Below the pieces are notes generated by a model. It saw nothing but the letters and a program-made list of their open reading frames with translations, did not search any database and was not told the DNA's origin. A DNA stretch of 64,000 bases from an uncultured Microbacterium sp. (GTDB taxonomy: Bacteria; Actinomycetota; Actinomycetes; Actinomycetales; Microbacteriaceae), in assembly GCF_945952435.1 (NCBI RefSeq), contig NZ_CAMFHZ010000010.1:42843-106842 (forward strand). Reading direction: 5' to 3'. Positions within the stretch are counted from its first letter, which is position 1, and the number at the start of each line of letters is the position of its first letter. Positions 22,016-32,822 of the stretch are shown here, piece by piece. The translations under genes were made by a program, and so were the position numbers.

Positions 22016-22511
22016 CGTCGTCCTCCAGGCGCGGCCCGGTCGGGCCGTCGGGGTCGTGCGGCAGGATGCAGAAGCTCTCGGCGATCAGCGCCGCGATCGT
22101 CAGCACGAGAGCGCTGATCGCCGTGGCGACGATGGCCGTGATCGAGCCTAGCGGCGGGGCGACGGGCCGGGACAGAAGGTAGGCGCCCAGACCCGCCCCG
22201 AAGCCCAGCAGCACCGCGCCGAGCAACGCGGAGGCCCGTGCGAGCATGGCGATCCGCAGCGCCCGGAAGGGGTCCACGCGGCGCCGCCGCCCGCCGTGGG
22301 AAGCGGGATGCCGCGGGGCCCGCGTCGCCCGCCGGATGGGCCAGGCGAAGGCGAGCACCGCGATCGCGAGGAGGATGAGCAGGATCGGCAGCGCCACCGC
22401 GGGCGTGAACGTCGACCGCCCCGCGGTCGTCAGGCCGTGGTCGAGGAGGAAGCCGACGGCCGCCCCGCCGAGCGCGAGGACGAGCAGGACGACCGGGGAA
22501 AGGCGTTTCAT
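21975..22511 (-). CDS. DUF3180 family membrane protein
   Basis: MKRLSPVVLLVLALGGAAVGFLLDHGLTTAGRSTFTP; between folK and PH genes, its typical actinobacterial position. Confidence 0.87.
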   Translation of the reverse strand: MKRLSPVVLLVLALGGAAVGFLLDHGLTTAGRSTFTPAVALPILLILLAIAVLAFAWPIRRATRAPRHPASHGGRRRRVDPFRALRIAMLARASALLGAVLLGFGAGLGAYLLSRPVAPPLGSITAIVATAISALVLTIAALIAESFCILPHDPDGPTGPRLEDDDDDHSRAAADTGR

Positions 22512-23056
22512 GCGCCGTCCTCGAGTGCGGCGAGCAGATCCGCCACGCGTCCACGCCCCGGCAGCGCGGCGTCGGGGTCGACGTCCAGCCACGGCGCGAG
22601 CACGAACGACCGCTCCGCCGCCCGCGGATGCGGGAGCAGCAGGCGCTCGGCGTCGCTGGTGACGTCGCCGTAGGCGATGAGGTCGAGATCGAGAGTGCGA
22701 TCGCCCCACCGCTCGGTGCGGATGCGTCCGTGCTCTTCCTCGATCGCATGCAGCATGCCGAGCAGGATCTGAGGGGCGAGCCGCGTGGTGACGATCGCGA
22801 CGGCGTTGGCGAACTCCGGCGCGTCCGGATCCGGCCCCTCCGGACGCAGGGCGACAGTGCGGAAGACCCGGGAGACGCGCACGTCGTCGACGAGCGGAAG
22901 CCGCCGGATCTCCCGCACGGCCGTGTCGATGGTGGCGTCGGTGTCGCCGAGGTTGGATCCGAGAGCGACGACCGCCTCGACCGGGGCGTCGGCGGGCCGG
23001 GGGTCGATCGCGGGAAGCGACTTGCCGCGGGGAGGGATGGGGCGGATCGGAGTCAT
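22508..23056 (-). CDS. folK: 2-amino-4-hydroxy-6-hydroxymethyldihydropteridine diphosphokinase
   Basis: ALGSNLGD, RWGDRTLDLDLIAYGD, PHPRAAERSFVLAPW. Confidence 0.97.
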   Translation of the reverse strand: MTPIRPIPPRGKSLPAIDPRPADAPVEAVVALGSNLGDTDATIDTAVREIRRLPLVDDVRVSRVFRTVALRPEGPDPDAPEFANAVAIVTTRLAPQILLGMLHAIEEEHGRIRTERWGDRTLDLDLIAYGDVTSDAERLLLPHPRAAERSFVLAPWLDVDPDAALPGRGRVADLLAALEDGA

Positions 23057-23442
23057 GCGACACCCCCGCCGCCGGGGGCGCGGCGTCGCATGATCGTGAC
23101 GGAGACGTCGTCGAAGGTGAGCGGGATCGGCGCATGCGGCTTGTGCACCGTGACCTCGACCGCCTCGATCCGCCCGTCCGAGAGCACGGCGTGCGCGATC
23201 CGGTCGGCGAGGGTCTCCAGGAGGTCGACGGGATCGCCGGCCACGAGCGCCGCGACCCGTTCCGCGAGCTCTCCGTAGTGCACCGTGTCGGCGACGTCGT
23301 CGCTCGCGGCCGCGGCCCGCAGCGGGAGCAGCAGGCGCAGGTCGATCACGAACTCCTGCCCCTCGGCGCGCTCCTGCGCGTACACCCCGTGATGCCCGAA
23401 CACGCGCAGCCCGGTCAGCGTGATCGTGTCGAGGAAGTCCAT
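23053..23442 (-). CDS. folB: Dihydroneopterin aldolase
   Basis: DTITLTGLRVFGHHGVYAQERAEGQEFVIDL. Confidence 0.96.
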   Translation of the reverse strand: MDFLDTITLTGLRVFGHHGVYAQERAEGQEFVIDLRLLLPLRAAAASDDVADTVHYGELAERVAALVAGDPVDLLETLADRIAHAVLSDGRIEAVEVTVHKPHAPIPLTFDDVSVTIMRRRAPGGGGVA

Positions 23443-23493
23443 GCCCCTAGCGTACGGCGAGCGACAGACGTCCGGCGGGAAGCCGGACCCGGC

Positions 23494-24285
23494 TCAGCCG
23501 TCCCACGCCTGGACGACGGCGAGCGCGTCCCGGGTGGCGGCCACGTCGTGCACCCGCACTGCCCACGCACCGGCGCGCGCGGCCAGCGCGCTCGTCACGG
23601 CGGTCGCGAGGTCGCGGCGCGCCTCGTCCGCTTCCCCGCCGAGCGTCTCGGCGAGGAAGCGCTTGCGAGAGGTGCCGACGAGCACGCGCGGGCCCAGCGC
23701 GACGACGTCGCCGAGTTCGCGCAGCAGATCCCAGTTCTGGGTCGCCGTCTTGGCGAAGCCGATACCCGGATCGACGATGAGGCGCGAGGGGGCGATCCCT
23801 GCCGCGGCGGCTGCGGCGATCCGCGACCGCAACTCGGCGGCGACGTCGCGCCCGACCCTGGTGTACTCGGCGCGCGCGTACATGTCGGCGGACGGCCCTC
23901 TCCAGTGCCCGAGCGCGATGTCGGCTCCCGTCGACGCCACGGCGGCGAGCATGTCCGGATCCGCCAGTCCTCCGGAGACGTCGTTGACGATCCGCGCCCC
24001 GGCCTGCACCGCGGCCACCGCGGTCTCGGCGTTGAGCGTGTCGATGCTCACCGGCACGCCTTCCGCGGCGAGCGCCGCGATCACGGGCAGCACGCGCCGC
24101 TGCTCCTCGGCGACGCCCACGCGCTCGGCCCCCGGCCGGGTCGACTCGCCCCCGATGTCCAGCACGGAGGCGCCCTGCGCCCGCAACAGGCGCGCGTGCG
24201 CGATCGCGTGATCCGCGTCGAGGTACCGTCCGCCGTCGCTGAACGAGTCGGGCGTCGCGTTGACGATCCCCCAGATCGCGGTCAT
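23494..24285 (-). CDS. folP: Dihydropteroate synthase
   Basis: IWGIVNATPDSFSDGGRYLD, LDIGGESTRPGAE, INDVSGG analog, GTSRKRF. Confidence 0.97.
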   Translation of the reverse strand: MTAIWGIVNATPDSFSDGGRYLDADHAIAHARLLRAQGASVLDIGGESTRPGAERVGVAEEQRRVLPVIAALAAEGVPVSIDTLNAETAVAAVQAGARIVNDVSGGLADPDMLAAVASTGADIALGHWRGPSADMYARAEYTRVGRDVAAELRSRIAAAAAAGIAPSRLIVDPGIGFAKTATQNWDLLRELGDVVALGPRVLVGTSRKRFLAETLGGEADEARRDLATAVTSALAARAGAWAVRVHDVAATRDALAVVQAWDG

Positions 24286-24875
24286 CGCGATCCGTCCGCT
24301 CCGATCAGGGCGATGAGCTCGGCGCGCGCGACCGGATCCGTGTAGGCGCCGCGCGCCGCGATCGTCAGGGTCGAGGCGTCGGTCTGGCGCGCCCCGCGCG
24401 TGGTCACGCACCCGTGCACGGCGTCCATGACGACGAGGACGCCCTGCGCGTCGAGGTGGCTGGCGATCGTGTCGGCGATCTGCTCGCCGAGCCTCTCCTG
24501 CACCTGGGGGCGGGAGGCGAGGATCTCGACCACCTTGACGAGCGCGCCGAGACCCACGACCTGCTCGCCGGGCAGATAGGCGATGTGAGCGTGACCGGCG
24601 AACGGCAGCAGGTGGTGCTCGCACACCGAGCGGAACCGGATCCCCCGCAACAGCACGGCCCCGGACGGAAGGGTGTCCGGTGCGGGACCGTGCGACACGC
24701 TGATGGTGTGCGCGAGCGGTGCGCCGGGGTCCTCGCCGACGCCCGAGAAGAACTCGGCGTACAGATCGCCCATCCGCGTCGGCGTCTGGGTGAGACCGGG
24801 GCGATCCGGATCCTCGCCGATCGCGAGCAGCAGCTCGCGCGTCAGCGCGGCGACGCGCGCCCTGTCGACGGTCAC
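24282..24875 (-). CDS. folE: GTP cyclohydrolase I
   Basis: FRSVCEHHLLPFAGHAHIAYLPGEQVVGLGALVKVVEILASRPQVQERLG. Confidence 0.98.
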   Translation of the reverse strand: MTVDRARVAALTRELLLAIGEDPDRPGLTQTPTRMGDLYAEFFSGVGEDPGAPLAHTISVSHGPAPDTLPSGAVLLRGIRFRSVCEHHLLPFAGHAHIAYLPGEQVVGLGALVKVVEILASRPQVQERLGEQIADTIASHLDAQGVLVVMDAVHGCVTTRGARQTDASTLTIAARGAYTDPVARAELIALIGADGSR

Positions 24876-24905
24876 TGCGTATCCACGGTCACGACGCGGC
24901 GACGA

Positions 24906-26909
<2,004 letters not shown>

Positions 26910-26981
26910 GATCCGATCAGCGTAGCGCGAGCGCCCTTGGCTCCCGCTGGGGATTCGCCCACGGCGTACCGGGTGTCGGCG

Positions 26982-27533
<552 letters not shown>

Positions 27534-27650
27534 GCGTCGATTTTACGCGACGGGGATCCCCTGTCCGTGGCTCCCCCGAGCCGATACTGTGAGCGCAACG
27601 GCGGGCAGGCGCTCTGGGGGAACCGAGCACCCGCGGACGGAAGGAATGTC

Positions 27651-28274
27651 ATGGACACCGACGAGATCCTCAGCCAGGTCCCGATCGCGGACATCGCCAC
27701 GAAGCTCGGCGTCAGCGAGGACGTCGCGCGGCAGGCGGTGCAGGAGGGCGGCGCTGCGCTGCTGGGCGGGCTCGCCAAGAACGCGGAGAGTCCCGCCGGG
27801 TCCGCGGCGATCGAGCAGGCGCTGGCGAAGCACGACGGCTTCACAGGCGCCGCGTCGCTCGACGACGTCGACGAGGCGGATGGCGAGAAGATCGTCTCGC
27901 ACGTCTTCGGCGACGACAAGCACCAGGTCGCGGAGGCGCTCACGAAGGAGCCCCGCACCGCGGGCATCGACTTCGGCAAGCTGCTGCCGATCCTCGCACC
28001 GATCGTGATGGGCATCATCGCGAACAGTCAGAAGGGCAAGTCCGCCGGAGGAGGCGGCCTGGGCGACATCCTCGGCGGCCTGCTCGGTGGCGGGAACCAG
28101 GGATCGGCGCCCTCCGGCGGGTCGGCGTCCTCCGGAGGATCGGGCGGTCTCGGCGACATCCTCGGCGGGCTCGGCGGGCTCTTCGGGGGCGGATCCGGCT
28201 CCTCGTCGGGCGCGCAGGGCGCGGGAAACGTCATCGGCGACATCCTCGGCGGACTCCTCGGCGGGAGGAAGTAG
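27651..28274 (+). CDS. DUF937-like (YidB-like) protein with Gly-rich repeat tail
   Basis: DIATKLGVSEDVARQAVQEGGAALLGGLAKNAESPAGSAAIEQALAKHDG; C-terminal GLGDILGGLxGG repeats. Confidence 0.85.
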   Translation: MDTDEILSQVPIADIATKLGVSEDVARQAVQEGGAALLGGLAKNAESPAGSAAIEQALAKHDGFTGAASLDDVDEADGEKIVSHVFGDDKHQVAEALTKEPRTAGIDFGKLLPILAPIVMGIIANSQKGKSAGGGGLGDILGGLLGGGNQGSAPSGGSASSGGSGGLGDILGGLGGLFGGGSGSSSGAQGAGNVIGDILGGLLGGRK

Positions 28275-28285
28275 GCCCCTCCCGC

Positions 28286-29284
28286 TCAGCCGCGGGCGGC
28301 GAACACGATCCTCCCTCCGCGGCGCGCCGCGGAGCAGGAGGGGAGGTCGATCGGCCCCTGCCCGGTCCAGTCGGTGACCAGACGGCCGACCTCCAGGGTC
28401 TGCCGTCTGGTCAGCGAGACACCGAACTCGCTGTGCACGACGAAGCGGACGATCCGGTTGCGTAGCGCCGCGGGATTCGCGGCGAGAGCGGCCACGCTGA
28501 CGGAGATGCCCGCTTCGGCATGCTCGACGATGTCCTCGATGGTCTCCTGGATCATCTCGTCGAAGGCCTCGGTGTCCTCGCGCAGCTGGGCGGCGGTCCG
28601 GGCCAGCGCCTCGGCGACGCCCGGGCCGAGCTCGGCCTCGAGCACCGGCAGCACCCGCTCCCGCACACGCACGCGCAGGTAGCGGGGGTCCGCATTGTGC
28701 GGGTCGTCCCACACGGCGAGCCCCTCCGCCTCGCACGCCGCCCGCGTGCTCGCGCGGCGGATGCCGAGGAGGGGACGCAACCAGCGGACGCCGTCGTCGT
28801 CCGTGCGGATCGGGGACATGCCCTGCAGGCTGCCTGCCCCGGATCCGCGGGCCAGTCCCAGCAGCACGGTCTCCGCCTGGTCGTCCAGCGTGTGGCCGAG
28901 CAGGACGGGGGCCCGCTCGGCCGACGCGACGGCGCGCAGGGCCGCGTACCGGGCATCGCGGGCCGCCGCCTCGGGGCCTTCCCCCGCGTCGGGCACGACG
29001 ACCCGCACGACGGACGCCTCCAGGCCCAGCCGCGTGGCGGTCGCGGCCGCCTCCGCGGCGACCGCGTCGGATCCGTCCTGCAGGCCGTGGTCGACGGTGA
29101 CGCTCCGCGCGCGGATCCCCGCGGCGCGCGCCTCGAACGCGGTGGCCGCGGCGAGCGCGAGGGAGTCCGCCCCTCCCGAGAGCGCCACGATCACGGTGGC
29201 CGGCGGCTGCGGCAGGGCGGCGAGTGCGGAGCGCACGGCGAGACGGATCTCGGCGACGGCAGGGTGCAGCGGAGCCTCGGGCAT
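28286..29284 (-). CDS. tilS: tRNA(Ile)-lysidine synthase
   Basis: VIVALSGGADSLALAAA PP-loop; LLGHTLDDQAETVLLGLARGSG. Confidence 0.96.
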   Translation of the reverse strand: MPEAPLHPAVAEIRLAVRSALAALPQPPATVIVALSGGADSLALAAATAFEARAAGIRARSVTVDHGLQDGSDAVAAEAAATATRLGLEASVVRVVVPDAGEGPEAAARDARYAALRAVASAERAPVLLGHTLDDQAETVLLGLARGSGAGSLQGMSPIRTDDDGVRWLRPLLGIRRASTRAACEAEGLAVWDDPHNADPRYLRVRVRERVLPVLEAELGPGVAEALARTAAQLREDTEAFDEMIQETIEDIVEHAEAGISVSVAALAANPAALRNRIVRFVVHSEFGVSLTRRQTLEVGRLVTDWTGQGPIDLPSCSAARRGGRIVFAARG

Positions 29285-29387
29285 GGATCCACGCTAGCCG
29301 GGCGCACCTCGGCCGCGGAACGAGGGCCGCGGAACGAGGGCCGGTAGGCTGGTCGCCATCCTTCCCCTCTTCTCAAGGAGCACAGGC

Positions 29388-29879
29388 ATGAGCGCACACG
29401 ACGCCGTCATCGAGATCCCGCGCGGCAGCCGCGTGAAGTACGAGGTCGACCACGAGACCGGTCGGGTGCACCTCGACCGCGTGCTCTACACGACGTTCGG
29501 CTACCCGGCCGACTACGGCTACTTCGACGACACGCTCGGGGAGGACGGCGACCCGCTCGACGTGCTCGTGCTGCTCGACCAGGCCATCTACCCGGGCGTC
29601 GTCGTGAACGTGCGTCCTGTCGCGGTGCTGAAGATGAGCGACGAGGCGGGCGGGGACGACAAGCTCGTCGCCGTGCTGTCGAAGGACCCGCGCTGGTCGC
29701 ACATCCAGGACGTGGACGACCTCGCCGAGTACACGAAGAAGGAGATCGCGCACTTCTTCGAGCACTACAAGGACCTCGAGCCCAACAAGTGGGTCAAGGT
29801 CGACGAGTGGGGCGACGCCGCGGAGGCGCAGCGCATCCTCGACGAGGCCATCGAGCGCTTCCAGAAGGACGGTCACTGA
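29388..29879 (+). CDS. ppa: Inorganic pyrophosphatase
   Basis: EIPRGSRVKYEVDHETGRVHLDRVL, DYGYFDDTLGEDGDPLDVLVL. Confidence 0.98.
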   Translation: MSAHDAVIEIPRGSRVKYEVDHETGRVHLDRVLYTTFGYPADYGYFDDTLGEDGDPLDVLVLLDQAIYPGVVVNVRPVAVLKMSDEAGGDDKLVAVLSKDPRWSHIQDVDDLAEYTKKEIAHFFEHYKDLEPNKWVKVDEWGDAAEAQRILDEAIERFQKDGH

Positions 29880-29942
29880 TCGCAGACGAACGGCGCTGAG
29901 CGCGACCGACCGATCCTGATCCGTCGGTCCGCGAAGCCCGGA

Positions 29943-29985
29943 CACGAAGAACCCCCGGTGCCGCTCGGCCCGGGGGTTCTTCGTG
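29943..29985. terminator. Strong hairpin between convergent ppa and M23 peptidase genes
   Basis: CACGAAGAACCCCCGG...CCGGGGGTTCTTCGTG perfect inverted repeat. Confidence 0.88.
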
Positions 29986-29995
29986 CGCAGGGCGC

Positions 29996-31372
29996 TCAAT
30001 CCATGTTGATGCCCTGGTTCTCCATGAAGGTGATCGGGTTGATCGTGCTGCCGTTCTGATAGACCTCGTAGTGCAGGTGGCAGCCGAAGGATCCGCCGGT
30101 GTTGCCCGCGAACGCGATCACCTGTCCGGCATCCACCCATTGGCCGTATCCGACGTTGAATCCGCCGTTGAGGATGTGGCCGTAGCCGGTCGCAAGACCC
30201 GTTCCGTCGCCGTTGTTGATCTTGATGTAGTTGCCGTAGCCGCCGTTGTAGCCCGCGTACACGACCGTTCCGGAGTGCGCCGCGTAGATCGGGGATCCGC
30301 AACTGCCGTCGGCGAGATCGACGCCCGCGTGGAAGCTGGAGGAGCAGCCCCAGGACGCGCAGTCGGGGGTGCGGTAGCCGTAGCCGGAGGACTGGTATCC
30401 GCCGAAGGGGCGCACCCAGCCGCCGCTGCCGGACCAGCTTCCGCCGCCTCCGCCACCACCACCGCCACCGCTGTTCGCGGCGGCATCGCGTGCGGCCTGC
30501 TCGCGTGCGGCGGCGGCCGCGGCCTGGCGGGCCGCCTCCTCGGCGGCGCGCTTCGCCTCGCCGGCCTCGTAGCCCGCGACGGTCTTCGCCGTGGTGTCGT
30601 GCAAGGCGGCGAGCTGAGCCTGGAGCTGGCCGAGGTGCGTCTGCTGGTCCGCGAGAGCGGCCTGCGCCGCCTCCGACGCGGCCTGAGCCTTCTGCATCTT
30701 GTCCTCGGCGATCTTGGACAGGCGGTCGCGCTCGGCCTTCGCCGCGTTGGCCTGATCGGTCAGCGCCTGGGCGGTGTTCTTCGCCTGAGCCGCGCGGGAC
30801 GAGATCGCGTCGGTGCTGGCGAGCACACGATCCATCTGTCCGAGGCGCTGGAGCAGTTCGTCGGTGTTGCTCTTCGAGCCGGAGAAGAAGAGCTGCAGGC
30901 TCGTGGTGTCACCGCCGTTGCGGGAGAGCTGTGCGGCGACCTGGCCCGCCTTGCTCGCGGACTCGTCGGCGAGCTTCTTCTTCTCGGCCGCCTGGCCCTC
31001 CAGCGTGCGGGTGCGCTCGGCCTGGATGTTGGCGTCCTGCTGGGCCTTGAAGTACTCGTTGCCCGCGACCTCCGCGGCGGCCTTCGTGTCCGCGACGTTC
31101 TGGGTGAGGCTCGCGATGAGGCCCTGGATGCGGTTGACCTGATCGGCCGTCGCCGATTCGCTGGCCTTCGCCGCCTGTACGTCGTCCCACGAGGGGTAGT
31201 CGTCGGCGAGGGCCGCGGGGGTGCCCACGAAGAGGCTGACGATCAGCGCGCCGACCGCGGTGAGGCTGAGCGCGCCGGCGGTGAGGGTGCGTCGACGGGG
31301 GCGCCGGATACGACGAACGGCAGACGTCTGCGCGGGCGCGCGACGCACGTCGTCGGGGTTCGGAATGTTCAC
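29996..31372 (-). CDS. M23 family metallopeptidase with N-terminal coiled coil
   Basis: Signal TM, long coiled-coil, C-terminal FHAGVDLADGSCGSPIYAAHSGTVVYAG...GCHLHYEVYQNG; GTG start VNIPNPDD. Confidence 0.92.
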   Translation of the reverse strand: MNIPNPDDVRRAPAQTSAVRRIRRPRRRTLTAGALSLTAVGALIVSLFVGTPAALADDYPSWDDVQAAKASESATADQVNRIQGLIASLTQNVADTKAAAEVAGNEYFKAQQDANIQAERTRTLEGQAAEKKKLADESASKAGQVAAQLSRNGGDTTSLQLFFSGSKSNTDELLQRLGQMDRVLASTDAISSRAAQAKNTAQALTDQANAAKAERDRLSKIAEDKMQKAQAASEAAQAALADQQTHLGQLQAQLAALHDTTAKTVAGYEAGEAKRAAEEAARQAAAAAAREQAARDAAANSGGGGGGGGGGSWSGSGGWVRPFGGYQSSGYGYRTPDCASWGCSSSFHAGVDLADGSCGSPIYAAHSGTVVYAGYNGGYGNYIKINNGDGTGLATGYGHILNGGFNVGYGQWVDAGQVIAFAGNTGGSFGCHLHYEVYQNGSTINPITFMENQGINMD

Positions 31373-31403
31373 GCGGCTCCCTTTCGCCGTTGTCACTCGT
31401 TTC

Positions 31404-31452
31404 ACACTAACAACATCAGCCCCGCACGCAACCCCTGGATCTGCGCAGATCC
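31404..31452 (-). promoter_or_regulatory. Putative M23-gene promoter (-35 TTGCGT, 16 bp, -10 TAGTGT) plus a 16-bp perfect palindrome GGATCTGCGCAGATCC just upstream
   Basis: Read on reverse strand; palindrome at 31437-31452. Confidence 0.55.
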
Positions 31453-31592
31453 GAGCTTTTTCGCCGTTCGACCCATCCGCCATCCTCTCCCGGACACGCC
31501 CGGGATCCGGAGCGACGCGCCCTCGATTGGCGTTTTCGCGCCGCGACCCCTTATGCTTGAGCGTCGGCAAGGGAACCCCCGGGTTCACCTCC

Positions 31593-31665
31593 GGCCCCAT
31601 CGTTTAGCGGCCTAGGACGCCGCCCTTTCACGGCGGTAGCACGGGTTCGAATCCCGTTGGGGTCA
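31593..31665 (+). tRNA. tRNA-Glu(TTC)
   Basis: GGCCCCATCGTTTAGCGG...CCTTTCACGG...GGGTTCGAATCCC...TGGGGTC-A. Confidence 0.96.
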
Positions 31666-31692
31666 CTCTCCGACACACAACTGAATACGTAT

Positions 31693-31766
31693 GGCCCTGT
31701 AGCGCAGTTGGTTAGCGTGCCGCCCTGTCACGGCGGAGGTCGCGGGTTCAAGTCCCGTCAGGGTCG
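31693..31766 (+). tRNA. tRNA-Asp(GTC)
   Basis: GGCCCTGTAGCGCAGTTGG...CCTGTCACGG...GGGTTCAAGTCCC...CAGGGTC-G. Confidence 0.96.
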
Positions 31767-31778
31767 CTCCAAGCGACG

Positions 31779-31801
31779 GGCCTTTCTTCGGAAAGGCCTT
31801 T
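31779..31801 (+). terminator. UUCG-tetraloop hairpin terminator between tRNA-Asp and tRNA-Phe
   Basis: GGCCTTTC-TTCG-GAAAGGCC-TTT. Confidence 0.75.
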
Positions 31802-31844
31802 CGTCTAGGACGCAGGTCAGAAGCTTCCACCTTTTGGCTTGTGC

Positions 31845-31917
31845 GGCTCTGTAGCTCAGTTGGTAGAGCGTTCGACTGAAAATCGAAAGGTCACCGGATC
31901 GATGCCGGTCGGAGCCA
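31845..31917 (+). tRNA. tRNA-Phe(GAA)
   Basis: GGCTCTGTAGCTCAGTTGGTAGAGC...CTGAAAATCG...CGGAGCC-A. Confidence 0.96.
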
Positions 31918-31945
31918 CAAGGGTGATCGTTACAATCACCCCAGG

Positions 31946-31978
31946 AACCCTCGCGTAGCTTCTACATCGCGGGGGTTT
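31946..31978 (+). terminator. Hairpin terminator after tRNA-Phe
   Basis: AACCCTCGCG...CGCGGGGGTTT. Confidence 0.65.
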
Positions 31979-32030
31979 CGTCCTTTTCCTGGCGCCCGTA
32001 CTCCCAGTGCCCGTCCCCTCGGCCCTCCCC

Positions 32031-32062
32031 CGGTCGTTGAGCGAGCGAAGCGAGACGAAACG
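32031..32062. repeat. Intergenic dispersed-repeat-like motif CGGTCGTTGAGCGAGCGAAGCGAGACGAAACG
   Basis: Single copy seen in this window; resembles repeat motifs I associate with Microbacteriaceae intergenic regions; not verified by search. Confidence 0.5.
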
Positions 32063-32212
32063 CGCCGCCCACAGGGCCACGGCCATCCCCCACCCGACCT
32101 CGCCCCGCCGTCCCTCGCGCCGCCCGTCGACGGACCCACAACACATCGGCCGGACCCGGACCTGACACACAGAGCGGAACGGGTTAGAGTGGCGACGATG
32201 CTCCGGCATCGC

Positions 32213-32268
32213 GGCGGTGGGGCTCGCCGTCACCAAACCTCGGAATCTCCGACAACAGTCCCTACCTG
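32213..32268 (+). promoter_or_regulatory. Variant fluoride riboswitch (crcB motif) aptamer
   Basis: GGCG-GT-GGGGCT-CGCC ... AAAC ... TCGGA-atc-TCCGA ... AGTCCC-TAC. GGGGCT (32219-32224) pairs with AGTCCC (32257-32262), GGCG pairs with CGCC, 5-bp P3; located upstream of two crcB genes. Confidence 0.75.
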
Positions 32269-32298
32269 ATCGGCGCGAGCGCGCCCAAAAGGTAGGAG
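32261..32298 (+). promoter_or_regulatory. Expression platform: anti-SD CCTACCT (32261-32267) versus SD AGGTAGG(AG) (32290-32298)
   Basis: Exact 7-bp complementarity; the hairpin also contains GGCGC-gagc-GCGCC; SD is 5 nt from the ATG. Confidence 0.72.
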
Positions 32299-32303
32299 AC
32301 GCA

Positions 32304-32822
32304 ATGGAGACGAGCGACCGGACCACGCGGTTCGTCGTCGTGGGAGTCAGCCCCGGGCAGCCCACGACGGTCGTCACGACGGCCGCGGCCTTCGCGGAGA
32401 GGTTCGACGCGCACCTCGTGTGCGCGAGTGTCGACACCGGCCGGTACACCGTGGTTCGGGAACCGGACGGGCAGATTCTTTCCGCCGCGATCGATCCGGA
32501 TCTCGCCGACGAGGGTGTCGAGGAGTTCGACCCTGAGCTGCGCGCGGCCCTAGAGAAGAGCCTGCACGGACGTACCGTGCGCTGGGCCGTGCGCGCCCTG
32601 GCCGGCGCTCCCTCCCTGGAGCTTTCGAGGCTGGCCGACGAACTGGACGCGACGATGATCGTCGTCGGCACGCGCGAGCCCGGAGCCCGCGGTTCCCTGC
32701 ACGACTTCTTCACCGGTTCCGTGGCGGTGCAGCTGGCTCATCGCCAGCACAGGCCCGTCGTCGTGGTCCCCTTGCACCCGGTCGGACCCGAGGCCCCTCT
32801 GCCCTGGCAGGACGCGCGATGA
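32304..32822 (+). CDS. Universal stress protein (UspA) domain protein
   Basis: FVVVGVSPGQPTTVVTTAAAFAERFDAHLVCASVD ... LDATMIVVGTREPGARGSLHDFFTGSVAVQLAHRQHRPVVVVP. Confidence 0.92.
   Translation: METSDRTTRFVVVGVSPGQPTTVVTTAAAFAERFDAHLVCASVDTGRYTVVREPDGQILSAAIDPDLADEGVEEFDPELRAALEKSLHGRTVRWAVRALAGAPSLELSRLADELDATMIVVGTREPGARGSLHDFFTGSVAVQLAHRQHRPVVVVPLHPVGPEAPLPWQDAR

Noticed and set aside
31373-31560. Possible ydaO (c-di-AMP) riboswitch upstream of the M23 peptidase
   Set aside because: Actinobacterial cell-wall hydrolases often have one, but the conserved ydaO motifs could not be recognised here.
32191-32212. Hairpin CGATGC-tcc-GGCATCG just before the fluoride aptamer as the aptamer itself
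   Set aside because: Lacks AAAC junction and the 3' CCTAC pairing; the downstream segment fits the crcB fold much better.
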